The notes under the pieces: generated by a model
What the model was told of the DNA's origin: nothing
What the model saw: only the letters and a program-made list of their open reading frames with translations
The model's database searches: none
Source of the DNA: Streptomyces scopuliridis RB72
GTDB lineage: Bacteria > Actinomycetota > Actinomycetes > Streptomycetales > Streptomycetaceae
Direction of reading: 5' to 3'
Assembly: GCF_000718095.1 (NCBI RefSeq)
Contig: NZ_JOEI01000023.1
Coordinates: 27,855-91,854, forward strand
DNA: 64,000 nucleotides
Program-made: the position numbers and the translations under genes
Part shown: piece after piece, positions 15,036 through 23,743 of the stretch
Layout of the letters: every line of letters starts with the position of its first letter
Numbering within the stretch: position 1 is the first letter of the stretch

Positions 15036-17087
15036 TCAGCGCAAGAACGCCGCCGCGACCCCCGCGTCGACCGGGACATGCAGCCCCGTCGTATGGCTCA
15101 GCTCGCCGCCCGTCAGGGCGAACACCGCGTTGGCCACATGCTCGGGCAGCACCTCCCGCTTGAGGATCGTCCGCTGCGCGTAGAACTCGCCGAGCTTCTC
15201 CTCCTCCACGCCGTACACCGCCGCGCGCTCCGCGCCCCAGCCACCCGCGAAGATCCCGGAGCCGCGCACCACCCCGTCGGGGTTGACGCCATTGACGCGG
15301 ATCCCGAGACCGCCCAACTCGGCGGCGAGCAGCCGCACCTGATGGGCCTGGTCGGCCTTGGTCGCGGAGTAGGCGATGTTGTTCGGGCCCGCGAACACCG
15401 CGTTCTTGGAGGCGATATAGACGAGGTCACCGCCGAAGCCCTGATCGGTCATCACCCGGGCGGCCTCGCGCGAGACCAGGAACGAGCCGCGCGCCATGAT
15501 GGAGTGCTGGAGATCCCAGTCCCGGGCCGTGGTCTCCAGCAGCGGCCTGGAGATCGAGATACCGGCGTTGTTGACGACGAGATCCACTCCGCCGAAGGCG
15601 AGCGCCGCCGCGTCGAACGCGGCCTTGATCTGGTCCTCGTCGGTCACATCGACGGTCACCGCGAAGGCCTTGTCCGTGCCGCCCAGCTCGTCGGCGACCG
15701 CCGTCGCGCTCTCGGTGTTGAGATCGGCGACGACCACACACGCGCCCTCGGCGACCAGCCGGTGCGCGATGGCCCGGCCGATCCCGGAGCCCGCACCCGT
15801 CACCAGCGCCACCCGGGAGGCCAGCGCCTTCGGGGCCGGCATCCGGCGCAGCTTGGCCTCCTCCAGCTCCCAGTACTCGATCCGGAACTTCTCGGACTCC
15901 TCGATCGGCGCGTACGAGGAGACGGACTCGGCGCCGCGCATCACATTGACGGCGTTGAGATAGAACTCCCCGGCGACCCGGGCGGTCTGCTTGTCCTTGC
16001 CGAATGAGAACATGCCCACGCCCGGCACCAGCACGATCGCCGGGTCCGCGCCACGCATCGGCGGCGAGTCGGGCGACGCGTGCCGCTCGTAGTACGCCCG
16101 GTACTCCTCGCGGTACGCGGTGTGCAGCTCCGTGAGCCGCTCCCGTACCCGCTCCAGCGGCGCGCCGGCCGGCAGATCGAGGACCAGCGGGCGGACCTTG
16201 GTGCGCAGGAAGTGGTCCGGGCAGGAGGTGCCCAGGGCCGCCAGCCGCGGATGCTCCGCGCGGGAGAGGAAGTCGAGGACCGGTTCCGTGTCCGTGTAGT
16301 GGCCGACCTGGGGCCGGTCGGTGGAGGCGAGACCGCGGATCAGCGGGGCGAGCGCAGCCGCCCTGGCCCGCCGCTCGGCCTCCGGCAGCGCCTCGTACCC
16401 CTGCTGTACGGGTCCGAACGGCTTGGGCGCGCCCCGCTCGGCGAGAAACGTCTCGGCCGTACGGATGATGTGCAGGGAGTTGCGTTCGCACTCCTCGGAG
16501 GTGGCGCCCCAGGCGGTGATGCCATGGCCGCCCAGCACGCAGCCGATCGCCCGCGGATGGGCCTCCTTGACCGCGGCGATGTCCAGGCCCAGCTGGAAGC
16601 CGGGGCGGCGCCAGGGCACCCAGACCACGGTGTCGCCGAAGCACTCGGCCGTCAGCTTCTCGCCGTCGGCCGCGCAGGCCAGGGCGATCCCCGAGTCGGG
16701 GTGGAGATGGTCCACATGCGGGGCGTCGACCAGCCCGTGCATCGCGGTGTCGATGGACGGCGCCGCCCCGCCCTTGCCGTGCAGGCAGTAGTCGAACGCG
16801 GCGACCATCTCGTCCTCGCGCGCCACACCCGGGTAGACCCCGGTCAGCGCGCGCAGCCGGTCGACCCGCAGCGCGGCCAGTCCGCCGGCGGTGAGCGTGC
16901 CCAGGTCGCCGCCGGACCCCTTGACCCACATCAGCTCGACCTCGTCACCGGTCACCGGATCGGTGGCGGATCCCTTGGCCGAGGTGTTGCCGCCGGCGTA
17001 GTTGGTGTTGCGCGGATCGGCGCCGAGCCGGTGCGAACGGTCGAGCAACTGGGCTGCCACAGGATGGATATGGGGCTGGTCGGTCAT
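15036..17087 (-). CDS. rhaD: Bifunctional rhamnulose-1-phosphate aldolase / lactaldehyde dehydrogenase
   Basis: The fusion has 683 residues. The N-terminal class II aldolase part (about 1-430) contains RNTNYAGGNTSAKGSATDPV, MWVKGSGGDLGTL, the zinc-ligand histidines VDHLHPDSGIALA and a later GHG (VLGGHGITAWGA). The C-terminal SDR part (about 430-683) has VALVTGAGSGIGRAIAHRLV, NNAGISISRP, the catalytic serine region VYIASKNAVFAGPNN and YSATKAD. It cleaves L-rhamnulose-1-phosphate to dihydroxyacetone phosphate and L-lactaldehyde, then oxidises the aldehyde to lactate. ATG at 17087 (MTDQPHIH) with GAGGG upstream is used; a tandem ATG is at 17090. Confidence 0.95.
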   Translation of the reverse strand: MTDQPHIHPVAAQLLDRSHRLGADPRNTNYAGGNTSAKGSATDPVTGDEVELMWVKGSGGDLGTLTAGGLAALRVDRLRALTGVYPGVAREDEMVAAFDYCLHGKGGAAPSIDTAMHGLVDAPHVDHLHPDSGIALACAADGEKLTAECFGDTVVWVPWRRPGFQLGLDIAAVKEAHPRAIGCVLGGHGITAWGATSEECERNSLHIIRTAETFLAERGAPKPFGPVQQGYEALPEAERRARAAALAPLIRGLASTDRPQVGHYTDTEPVLDFLSRAEHPRLAALGTSCPDHFLRTKVRPLVLDLPAGAPLERVRERLTELHTAYREEYRAYYERHASPDSPPMRGADPAIVLVPGVGMFSFGKDKQTARVAGEFYLNAVNVMRGAESVSSYAPIEESEKFRIEYWELEEAKLRRMPAPKALASRVALVTGAGSGIGRAIAHRLVAEGACVVVADLNTESATAVADELGGTDKAFAVTVDVTDEDQIKAAFDAAALAFGGVDLVVNNAGISISRPLLETTARDWDLQHSIMARGSFLVSREAARVMTDQGFGGDLVYIASKNAVFAGPNNIAYSATKADQAHQVRLLAAELGGLGIRVNGVNPDGVVRGSGIFAGGWGAERAAVYGVEEEKLGEFYAQRTILKREVLPEHVANAVFALTGGELSHTTGLHVPVDAGVAAAFLR

Positions 17088-17139
17088 CATGTCCCTCTGT
17101 GAGGTGCGGTCTTCGCAAGGGCGGGGGTACGAGGTGAGC

Positions 17140-18309
17140 TCAGGCTCCCCAGCCGGCCTGGGTGCCGCCGATCCGCTCGGCGACGATCTTCTCGCCGTAG
17201 CCGGAGGCGTGGTAGGCGGCGACGGGGTCGGCGTCCGCGCCCAGTTCGGCGCGGACCTCGGCGACCAGCGGACGCACATCGGTGTTGAAGGCGTCCATCA
17301 GCGCCGCGTTCGCCGCCAGGACGTCGCCGGAGCGCTGCGCCGCGTCCAGCGCGTCGGCGTCCACCAGCAGCGCCTTGGCCGTGGCCTCCTGGACGTTCAT
17401 CACCGACCGGATGATCGCGGGGATCTTCTCCTCGATGTTGTGGCACTGGTCGAGCATGAACGCGGTCCGCGCGGTGAACCCGCCGCCCTTGATCACCTCG
17501 TACATGATCCGGAACAGCTGGAAGGGGTCCGCGGCCCCGGCCATCAGATCGTCGTCCGCGTAGAAGCGGGAGTTGAAGTCGAACCCGCCGAGCTTTCCCT
17601 CGCGCAGCAGCAGCGCGACGATGAACTCGATGTTGGTGCCCGGCGCGTGGTGTCCGGTGTCGACGACGACCTGGGCCTTCTCGCCCAGCTTGAGGCAGTG
17701 CGCGTACGCCGTGCCCCAGTCCGGGACGTCCGTGGCGTAGAAGGCGGGCTCGAACAGCTTGTACTCCAGCAGCATCCGCTGCCCCTCGCCGAGCCGCTCG
17801 TACACCGCGGCGAGGGCTTCGGCCAGCCGGCCCTGGCGGGCGGAGATGTCGTCCTGGCCCGGGTAGTTGGTGCCGTCGGAGAACCAGAGCTTCAGATCGC
17901 GTGAGCCGGTGGCGTCCATGACGTCCACGCACTCCAGCAGATGCCCCAGCGCCTTGCGCCGGACCGCGGCGTCCGGATGGGTCACGGACCCCAGCTTGTA
18001 GTCGTCGTCCTGGAACACATTGGAGTTGATCGCCCCGATGCGCAGGCCCAGTTCGCGCGCCTCGGCGGCGAGCGCGCCGTAATCGTCCACGCGGTCCCAG
18101 GGGATGTGCAGGGCGACCGTGGGAGCCACGCCCGTGTGCGCGTGCACCCGGGCGGCGTCCGCCAGTTTCTCCTGTGGAGTCCGCGGCACGCCCGGCTGTG
18201 TGAACACCTTGAAGCGGGTGCCCGAGTTCCCGAACGCCCACGACGGCGTCTCGACAGCCTGTGACTTCAGCGCGTTCTTCACAGCGGACACGGCGGATCG
18301 ACCCGTCAT
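17140..18309 (-). CDS. rhaI: L-rhamnose isomerase
   Basis: This 389-residue TIM-barrel isomerase interconverts L-rhamnose and L-rhamnulose. Visible family segments are TPSWAFGNSGTRFKVFTQPG, VALHIPWDRVDDYGALAAEA, INSNVFQDDDYKLGS, the metal-site stretches LKLWFSDGTNYPGQDDI and MLLEYKLFEPAFY, VVDTGHHAPGTNIEFIVALL and FDFNSRFYADDDL. The metal ligands of the family (Glu, Asp, His, Asp) fall in these. It is the first gene of the minus-strand catabolic operon, followed after 52 bases by the aldolase-dehydrogenase. A consensus promoter and LacI-type operator lie directly upstream. Confidence 0.95.
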   Translation of the reverse strand: MTGRSAVSAVKNALKSQAVETPSWAFGNSGTRFKVFTQPGVPRTPQEKLADAARVHAHTGVAPTVALHIPWDRVDDYGALAAEARELGLRIGAINSNVFQDDDYKLGSVTHPDAAVRRKALGHLLECVDVMDATGSRDLKLWFSDGTNYPGQDDISARQGRLAEALAAVYERLGEGQRMLLEYKLFEPAFYATDVPDWGTAYAHCLKLGEKAQVVVDTGHHAPGTNIEFIVALLLREGKLGGFDFNSRFYADDDLMAGAADPFQLFRIMYEVIKGGGFTARTAFMLDQCHNIEEKIPAIIRSVMNVQEATAKALLVDADALDAAQRSGDVLAANAALMDAFNTDVRPLVAEVRAELGADADPVAAYHASGYGEKIVAERIGGTQAGWGA

Positions 18310-18365
18310 CTCTCAGCGCTCCCGTGGTGCGGACTCGGCGGGCGAGTCGGTGCAGCGATTCCTTA

Positions 18366-18377
18366 TGAATCGTTTCA
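18366..18377. promoter_or_regulatory. LacI-type operator O1 (TGAATCGTTTCA)
   Basis: This is a 12-bp near-palindrome with central CG, typical of LacI-family sites. It starts about 8 bp downstream of the -10 box of the rhaI promoter, so a bound repressor would block initiation. Confidence 0.7.
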
Positions 18378-18385
18378 TCGCGGTG

Positions 18386-18414
18386 AAGCTATGGGAGTCC
18401 CCGGTGCGTGTCAA
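18386..18414 (-). promoter_or_regulatory. Promoter of the rhaI-rhaD-rhaB operon
   Basis: On the minus strand TTGACA (18409-18414) and TAGCTT (18386-18391) are separated by exactly 17 bp. This is the best sigma-70-like match I found in the window. O1 follows at about +1. Confidence 0.75.
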
Positions 18415-18486
18415 CCCTTTCCGCACCACCTTGGGTGACGCGAGGCGCACCCCTCGAATTCACCGGAAAATGTCGCGCACAGCCCA

Positions 18487-18516
18487 TTGACGCCGTCGGT
18501 AGTGGCCGTTTAGCTT
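18487..18516 (+). promoter_or_regulatory. Promoter of the rhamnose transporter operon
   Basis: TTGACG (18487-18492) and TAGCTT (18511-18516) are 18 bp apart. The -10 hexamer is identical to that of the divergent rhaI promoter. Operator O2 follows. Confidence 0.65.
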
Positions 18517-18530
18517 CCGTGCAACCTCAT

Positions 18531-18542
18531 TGAAACCTTTCA
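18531..18542. promoter_or_regulatory. LacI-type operator O2 (TGAAACCTTTCA)
   Basis: The 12-bp site has perfect arms TGAAA/TTTCA around CC. It lies 14 bp past the -10 of the transporter promoter and 165 bp from O1, a distance compatible with repression loops. Confidence 0.65.
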
Positions 18543-18583
18543 CGGCGGGTCGTGCCACGAGTCCCCACCGCTGAGGAGCCCTC

Positions 18584-20107
18584 ATGAACCAGCCCGCCAC
18601 GGGCCCCGCCCCGGTCCTGGCCCTCAAGGATGTGAGCAAGTCCTTCGGCGCCGTACGGGCCCTGCGGGACGTCTCCCTGCAGCTGTTCCCCGGTGAGGCA
18701 CACGCTCTCGCCGGGGAGAACGGCGCGGGCAAGTCCACCCTCATCAAGACACTCGCCGGGGTGCACAGGCCCGACGCCGGCGAGGTGGTGCTCGACGGCG
18801 AGGCCGTCGTCTTCCACGGCCCGGCCGACGCCAGGGACGCCGGTATCGCCGTCATCTACCAGGAGCCGACACTCTTCCCCGATCTGTCGATCGCCGAGAA
18901 CATCTTCATGGGCCGTCAGCCGCGGCGCGCGCTCGGCCGTATCGACCGCAGGGCCGTACGGGACACCACCGCGGCCCTGATGAAACGTCTCGGTGTGGAG
19001 CTGGACCCGGACCGGCCCGCCCGCGGGCTCTCCATCGCCGACCAGCAGATCGTCGAGATCGCCAAGGCGCTCTCCTTCGACGCGCGCGTCCTCATCATGG
19101 ACGAGCCCACCGCGGCGCTGACGGGCAGTGAGACCGCCCGGCTGTTCTCCGTCGTACGGACCCTGAAGGCCGAGGGCGCCGCGATCCTGTTCATCTCCCA
19201 CCGGCTGGAGGAGATCTTCGCGCTCTGCCAGCGGGTCACCACCTTGCGCGACGGCCGCTGGATCTCCTCCGAGCCGCTGGCCGGACTGACCGAGGACGAC
19301 CTCGTGCGCTCCATGGTCGGCAGGGACTTGGGCGAGCTGTACCCCAAACAGTCCGCGGAGGTAGGGGAGATCGCCCTGTCGGTGCGCCGGCTGACCCGGG
19401 AGGGGGTGTTCCGCGACATCTCCTTCGAGGTGCGCAGGGGCGAGATCGTCGCCCTGGCCGGACTCGTCGGCGCGGGCCGCAGTGAGGTGGCGCAGGCCGT
19501 CTTCGGCGTCGACCGGGCCGACGCGGGCGAGGTGGTGGTCGACGGACGTACGCTCCCGGCCGGTTCACCGACCGCCGCGATGGACGCCGGACTCGCGCTC
19601 GTCCCCGAGGACCGCAGACAGCGCGGACTGGTGATGGACATGTCGATCGAACGGAACATCGCCCTCACCGGACTCGACCGGCTCGGCAGGGGCGGGATGG
19701 TGCGCCGGGTCCTGGAGCGCGGCCGGGCCGCGGACTGGGCCGTACGCCTCCAGCTCAAGTACAACCGCCTCGCCGATCCCGTCGGCGTACTCTCCGGCGG
19801 CAATCAGCAGAAAGTCGTCCTCGCCAAATGGCTGGCGACGGAACCGGCCGTACTCATCGTCGACGAACCCACACGCGGGATCGATGTCGGCACCAAAGCG
19901 GAGGTGCACCGGCTCCTCTCCTCGCTGGCCGCGGAAGGACTCGCCGTCCTCATGATCTCCTCCGACCTGCCCGAGGTGCTCGGCATGGCCGACCGGGTGC
20001 TGGTGATGCACGAGGGCCGGCTCACCGCCGAGATCCCGCGCGCCGAGGCCACCGAGGAATCCGTGATGGCGGCCGCCACCGGGCGCAACGAGAGGGCGGC
20101 GGCATGA
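18584..20107 (+). CDS. rhaT: Rhamnose ABC importer, double ATPase subunit
   Basis: This 507-residue sugar-type (CUT2) ATPase has two nucleotide-binding domains. The first has Walker [17 protein letters not shown], a degenerate signature [16 protein letters not shown] and Walker [12 protein letters not shown]. The second has the CUT2-typical degenerate A loop [16 protein letters not shown], then [16 protein letters not shown] and [14 protein letters not shown]. It energises uptake at the inner face of the membrane. It is the first gene of the plus-strand operon and its stop overlaps the next start (ATGA). Assignment to rhamnose rests on the adjacent rhaI/rhaM genes and gene order. Confidence 0.93.
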   Translation: MNQPATGPAPVLALKDVSKSFGAVRALRDVSLQLFPGEAHALAGENGAGKSTLIKTLAGVHRPDAGEVVLDGEAVVFHGPADARDAGIAVIYQEPTLFPDLSIAENIFMGRQPRRALGRIDRRAVRDTTAALMKRLGVELDPDRPARGLSIADQQIVEIAKALSFDARVLIMDEPTAALTGSETARLFSVVRTLKAEGAAILFISHRLEEIFALCQRVTTLRDGRWISSEPLAGLTEDDLVRSMVGRDLGELYPKQSAEVGEIALSVRRLTREGVFRDISFEVRRGEIVALAGLVGAGRSEVAQAVFGVDRADAGEVVVDGRTLPAGSPTAAMDAGLALVPEDRRQRGLVMDMSIERNIALTGLDRLGRGGMVRRVLERGRAADWAVRLQLKYNRLADPVGVLSGGNQQKVVLAKWLATEPAVLIVDEPTRGIDVGTKAEVHRLLSSLAAEGLAVLMISSDLPEVLGMADRVLVMHEGRLTAEIPRAEATEESVMAAATGRNERAAA

Positions 20108-21153
20108 CCACCCTGATGGACAAACCCACCACGAGCACCAAGGACGACGGTTCGGCGCGCTCGCTCGTCGACGCCGTGTTCCGGGCCCGCGAGATCAGCA
20201 TCGCGGGGGCGCTGGCGCTGCTCGTCCTCGGTACCTGGATCGCCAACCCGCGCTTCCTCGACGACCAGGGCGTCAAGGACCTCCTCCTCAACGCCTCCAT
20301 CCTGGTCCTGCTCGCCGTCGGCCAGTCCGTGGTCGTCGTCACCCGCAATATCGACCTCTCGGTCGGTTCGGTCGTCGGCCTCTCCGCGTTCGCCTGCGGC
20401 AAGTTCGTCGCCGGCACCGATCACGGCGTACTCACCGTCATGCTGCTGGGCATCGCCCTCGGCGTGGTCTGCGGACTGGTCAGCGGCGCCCTGGTGAGCT
20501 TCGGCAAGGTCCCGGCGCTCGTGGTCACCCTCGGCATGCTCTACATCATCCAGGGCCTCGACTACTGGTGGGCGCAGGGTGAGCAGATCAGCGCCAATGA
20601 CGTCCCCGACCCGGTCCTCGGCCTGGGCAGCGGCAGCGTCCTCGGCATCCCGTATCTGCCGCTCATCGCCCTGGCCCTGCTCGCCGCCACCGCGTACTAC
20701 CTGCGCGGCTACCGGTCGGGGCGCGAGCTGTACGCGATCGGCTCCAACCCCGAGGCCGCCCGGCTGGCCGGTGTACCGATCCGCCGCCGGATCCTCGGCG
20801 CGTACGCCTTCTCCGGCGCCGTGGCCGGGTTCGCCGGCGCCCTGTGGCTCGCCCGCTTCGGCACCGTCGTCGCCGACAACGCGCACGGCTGGGAACTGAC
20901 CGTCGTGAGCGCCGTGGTGGTCGGCGGCGTCGCCATCACCGGCGGCACCGGCACGGTCTGGGGAGCCGCGCTCGGCGCGCTGCTGCTCACCACCATCGGC
21001 AGCGCGCTGGTCGTCCTGAAGGTCGACTCGTTCTGGCAGGGCGCCATCACCGGCGCGCTGCTCCTCGCGGCCATCACCGTCGACCGGATCGTGTCCCTGC
21101 GCATGACAGCCGCACTGAGGAAGAGGAGCGCCCGACATGGGAATGGCGCCTGA
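20104..21153 (+). CDS. rhaP: Rhamnose ABC importer, permease subunit 1
   Basis: The 349-residue CUT2 permease (BPD_transp_2 type) has about eight to ten hydrophobic segments and the diagnostic [20 protein letters not shown] motif. Other family segments are [40 protein letters not shown] and ANTGGV-like [22 protein letters not shown] at 20104 overlaps the ATPase stop by four bases, indicating translational coupling. It pairs with the second permease to form the transmembrane channel. Confidence 0.92.
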   Translation: MTTLMDKPTTSTKDDGSARSLVDAVFRAREISIAGALALLVLGTWIANPRFLDDQGVKDLLLNASILVLLAVGQSVVVVTRNIDLSVGSVVGLSAFACGKFVAGTDHGVLTVMLLGIALGVVCGLVSGALVSFGKVPALVVTLGMLYIIQGLDYWWAQGEQISANDVPDPVLGLGSGSVLGIPYLPLIALALLAATAYYLRGYRSGRELYAIGSNPEAARLAGVPIRRRILGAYAFSGAVAGFAGALWLARFGTVVADNAHGWELTVVSAVVVGGVAITGGTGTVWGAALGALLLTTIGSALVVLKVDSFWQGAITGALLLAAITVDRIVSLRMTAALRKRSARHGNGA

Positions 21154-22207
21154 CACACAGACCGCGCCGCGGCCGCCCGCCAAGGCACCGGCGGCCCGCG
21201 CGACGACGGCCGGCGAGTTCGTCAAGTCCGTCGGACTGCGCTGGGACACGGCTGTCGGCGCTCTGCTGGTGGCGGTCTTCGTCGTCGGCCTCGGCACCAC
21301 CGACGGCTTCGCGTCCGGGGAGAACCTCGCCTTCGCCTTCAACGACATCGCGGAAATCGCCCTGATCGCGCTGCCGATGACCCTGCTGGTGGTGGCCGGG
21401 CAGGTCGATCTGTCCGTCGCCTCGATGCTGGGTCTCGGCAGCGCGCTGACCGGCGCCCTGTGGAACGCGGGCTGGGCGTTCGAGCTGATCGTGCCCGTCG
21501 TCCTGCTGGTCGGAGTCGCCGGCGGTCTCCTCAACGGCTGGCTGGTCACCCGTGTCGGCTTGCCCTCGCTGGCCGTCACCATCGGTACGCTCGCGCTCTA
21601 CCGGGGTCTCGCCTCGGTCGCGCTGGGCAGCGACGCCGTCACCGACTTCCCCCAGACGTACGCCAGTTGGGCCGTGGACACCACCACGATCCCGGGCACC
21701 TTCGTCACCTATCCCATCGCCCTGTTCATCACGCTGGCCGTGGCCACCGCCGTACTGCTGCACTCCACCGCCTTCGGGCGGTCGCTGTTCGCGATCGGCG
21801 CGCAGGAGGAGGCCGCCTACTTCGCCGGGATCAGGGTCAAGCGCTTCAAACTGATCCTCTTCGTGGTCACCGGGGTGTTCTCGGCCTTCGCCGGGATCGT
21901 CTTCACCCTCCGCTACGGCAGCGCCCGCGCCGACAACGGCCTCGGTTTCGAGATGCTCGTCATCGCCTCCGTCCTGCTCGGCGGCGTCGACTTCGACGGC
22001 GGCAAGGGCACGCTCTTCGGCGCGGTCGCCGGTGTGTTGCTCATCGGAGTCCTCAAGAACCTGCTCACGCTGAACGATGTGCCGAACGAGGTCCAGGTCA
22101 TCGTGACCGGGCTGCTGCTCGTCGCGTCCGTCCTCACCCCGCGGGTCATCGCGACCGTGATCGAACGCCGGCACCGGCGCGCGACAGGTGCGGCCCCCGA
22201 GTCCTGA
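21137..22207 (+). CDS. rhaQ: Rhamnose ABC importer, permease subunit 2
   Basis: The 356-residue CUT2 permease is paralogous to the preceding one, with LLVVAGQVDLSVASMLGLGS, LPSLAVTIGTLALYRGLASV, AIGAQEEAAYFAGIRVKRFK and GGVDFDGGKGTLFGAVAGVL. It starts 17 bases inside the end of the first permease gene. A basic tail (ERRHRRATG) closes the protein. Together with the partner permease, the ATPase and the binding protein it makes a complete importer. Confidence 0.92.
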   Translation: MGMAPDTQTAPRPPAKAPAARATTAGEFVKSVGLRWDTAVGALLVAVFVVGLGTTDGFASGENLAFAFNDIAEIALIALPMTLLVVAGQVDLSVASMLGLGSALTGALWNAGWAFELIVPVVLLVGVAGGLLNGWLVTRVGLPSLAVTIGTLALYRGLASVALGSDAVTDFPQTYASWAVDTTTIPGTFVTYPIALFITLAVATAVLLHSTAFGRSLFAIGAQEEAAYFAGIRVKRFKLILFVVTGVFSAFAGIVFTLRYGSARADNGLGFEMLVIASVLLGGVDFDGGKGTLFGAVAGVLLIGVLKNLLTLNDVPNEVQVIVTGLLLVASVLTPRVIATVIERRHRRATGAAPES

Positions 22208-22284
22208 GCCGCCCGTACCCCGCAACCCCCGTACCCCGCAAGCCCCCGCACGTCCCCGAGCCCGCCGTACCTCCCGAAAGGCAC

Positions 22285-23379
22285 ATGCCCGCCATGATCA
22301 TCCGTACCGCCGCCCGACGCCGTGCGGCCGCCACCGCCGCCACCGCCTGCGCCCTCGCCGTCGCACTGACCGCCTGCTCCGGCACCACCAAGGACAGCGC
22401 CGAGAAGGACACCACGAACGCGGGCACCGCGGCGAAGGCCGACCCGAACGCACCCCTGAAGAAGGGGCTCAAGCTCGCGTTCCTGCCCAAGCAGATCAAC
22501 AACCCGTACGAGAAGATCGTCGACGAGGCGGGCATCGCCGCCGCCGAGGAGTACGGCGCCACCGGCAAGGAGGTCGGACCCTCCGACGCCAGCGCCTCTT
22601 CCCAGGTCTCGTACATCAACACCCTCATCCAGCAGCGCCAGGACGCCATCCTGATCGCGGCCAACGACCCCAACGCGGTGTGCGGCCCGCTCAAGCAGGC
22701 CATGAAGAAGGACATCAAGGTCGTCGCGTACGACTCGGACACCGCCAAGGACTGCCGCCAGCTCTTCATCAACCAGGCCAGCTCCGAGGAGATAGGCCGG
22801 AGCCTCGTCCAGCACCTGGGCGAACAGATCGGCTACCAGGGCAAGATCGCGATCCTCTCCGCCACCCAGAACGCCACGAACCAGAACACCTGGATCGAGT
22901 TCATGAAGGACGAGCTGAAGCTGCCCAAGTACAAGAACATGCAGCTCGTGAAGGTCGCGTACGGCGACGACGCGGATCAGAAGTCCTTCCAGCAGACCCA
23001 GGGCCTGCTCCAGGCGTACCCCGACCTCAAGGGCATCATCTCGCCCACCACGGTCGGAATCGCCGCCGCCGCCCGCTACCTCGGCGACTCCTCGTACAAG
23101 GGCAAGGTCGTGCTCAACGGTCTGGGCACCCCGAACCAGATGCGCAAGTACGTCAAGGACGGCACCGTCGAGCAGTTCTCGCTCTGGAACCCCGAAGAGC
23201 TCGGCTATCTGGGCTCGTACGCCGCCGCGGCCCTGGCCTCCGGCCAGATCACCGGCGCCGAGGGCGAGAAGTTCAAGGCGGGCAAGCTCGGTGAGTACAC
23301 CATCGGCAAGGACGGCGAGATCATCCTCGGCGAGCCGACCGTCTTCAACAAGCAGAACATCGACAAGTTCGACTTCTGA
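22285..23379 (+). CDS. rhaS: Rhamnose ABC importer, substrate-binding lipoprotein
   Basis: The 364-residue lipoprotein has an N-terminal signal RTAARRRAAATAATACALAV followed by a lipobox LTACS. The mature part is a type I periplasmic-binding fold: GLKLAFLPKQINNPYEKIVD (the rhamnose-type LPKxxxNPY opening), SYINTLIQQRQDAILIAAND, VVAYDSDTAKDCRQLFINQA, KIAILSATQNATNQNTWIEF and WNPEELGYLGSYAAAALASG. It captures rhamnose outside the membrane. ATG at 22285 with GAAAGG upstream is used, 78 bases after the permease. Confidence 0.93.
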   Translation: MPAMIIRTAARRRAAATAATACALAVALTACSGTTKDSAEKDTTNAGTAAKADPNAPLKKGLKLAFLPKQINNPYEKIVDEAGIAAAEEYGATGKEVGPSDASASSQVSYINTLIQQRQDAILIAANDPNAVCGPLKQAMKKDIKVVAYDSDTAKDCRQLFINQASSEEIGRSLVQHLGEQIGYQGKIAILSATQNATNQNTWIEFMKDELKLPKYKNMQLVKVAYGDDADQKSFQQTQGLLQAYPDLKGIISPTTVGIAAAARYLGDSSYKGKVVLNGLGTPNQMRKYVKDGTVEQFSLWNPEELGYLGSYAAAALASGQITGAEGEKFKAGKLGEYTIGKDGEIILGEPTVFNKQNIDKFDF

Positions 23380-23393
23380 GCGGGCGGTATTCC

Positions 23394-23714
23394 GTGCGAC
23401 GCGTCTGTTTTCTGCTGAAGGTCCGGCAGGACCGCACAGCCGAGTACCGCGAGCGGCACGCCTCCGTCTGGCCCGACATGCTCCGGGCCCTGACGGAGTG
23501 CGGCTGGCGGAACTACTCGCTCTTCCTGCGGGACGACGGGCTGCTCGTCGGCTATCTGGAGACCGAGGACTTCGAGGCGGCCCAGGCCGCCATGGCCGCC
23601 ACCGAGGTCAACGCCCGCTGGCAGCGGGACATGGCGCCCTTCTTCGAAGCCCTTGACGGGGCCGGGCCTGACGAGGCGATGCGCCCACTCGCCGAAGTGT
23701 TCCATCTCGCCTAG
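23394..23714 (+). CDS. rhaM: L-rhamnose mutarotase
   Basis: The 106-residue protein is a RhaM/RhaU-type ferredoxin-like dimer that interconverts alpha and beta rhamnopyranose. Conserved parts are VCFLLKVRQDRTAEYRERHA with the catalytic histidine, VWPDMLRALTECGWRNYSLF, VGYLETEDFEAAQAAMAATE and NARWQRDMAPFFE. GTG at 23394 starts it, 14 bases after rhaS. Its presence supports rhamnose as the transported sugar. Confidence 0.93.
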   Translation: MRRVCFLLKVRQDRTAEYRERHASVWPDMLRALTECGWRNYSLFLRDDGLLVGYLETEDFEAAQAAMAATEVNARWQRDMAPFFEALDGAGPDEAMRPLAEVFHLA

Positions 23715-23743
23715 ACCGCCAACAGCACCCTGGAGATACGGAC

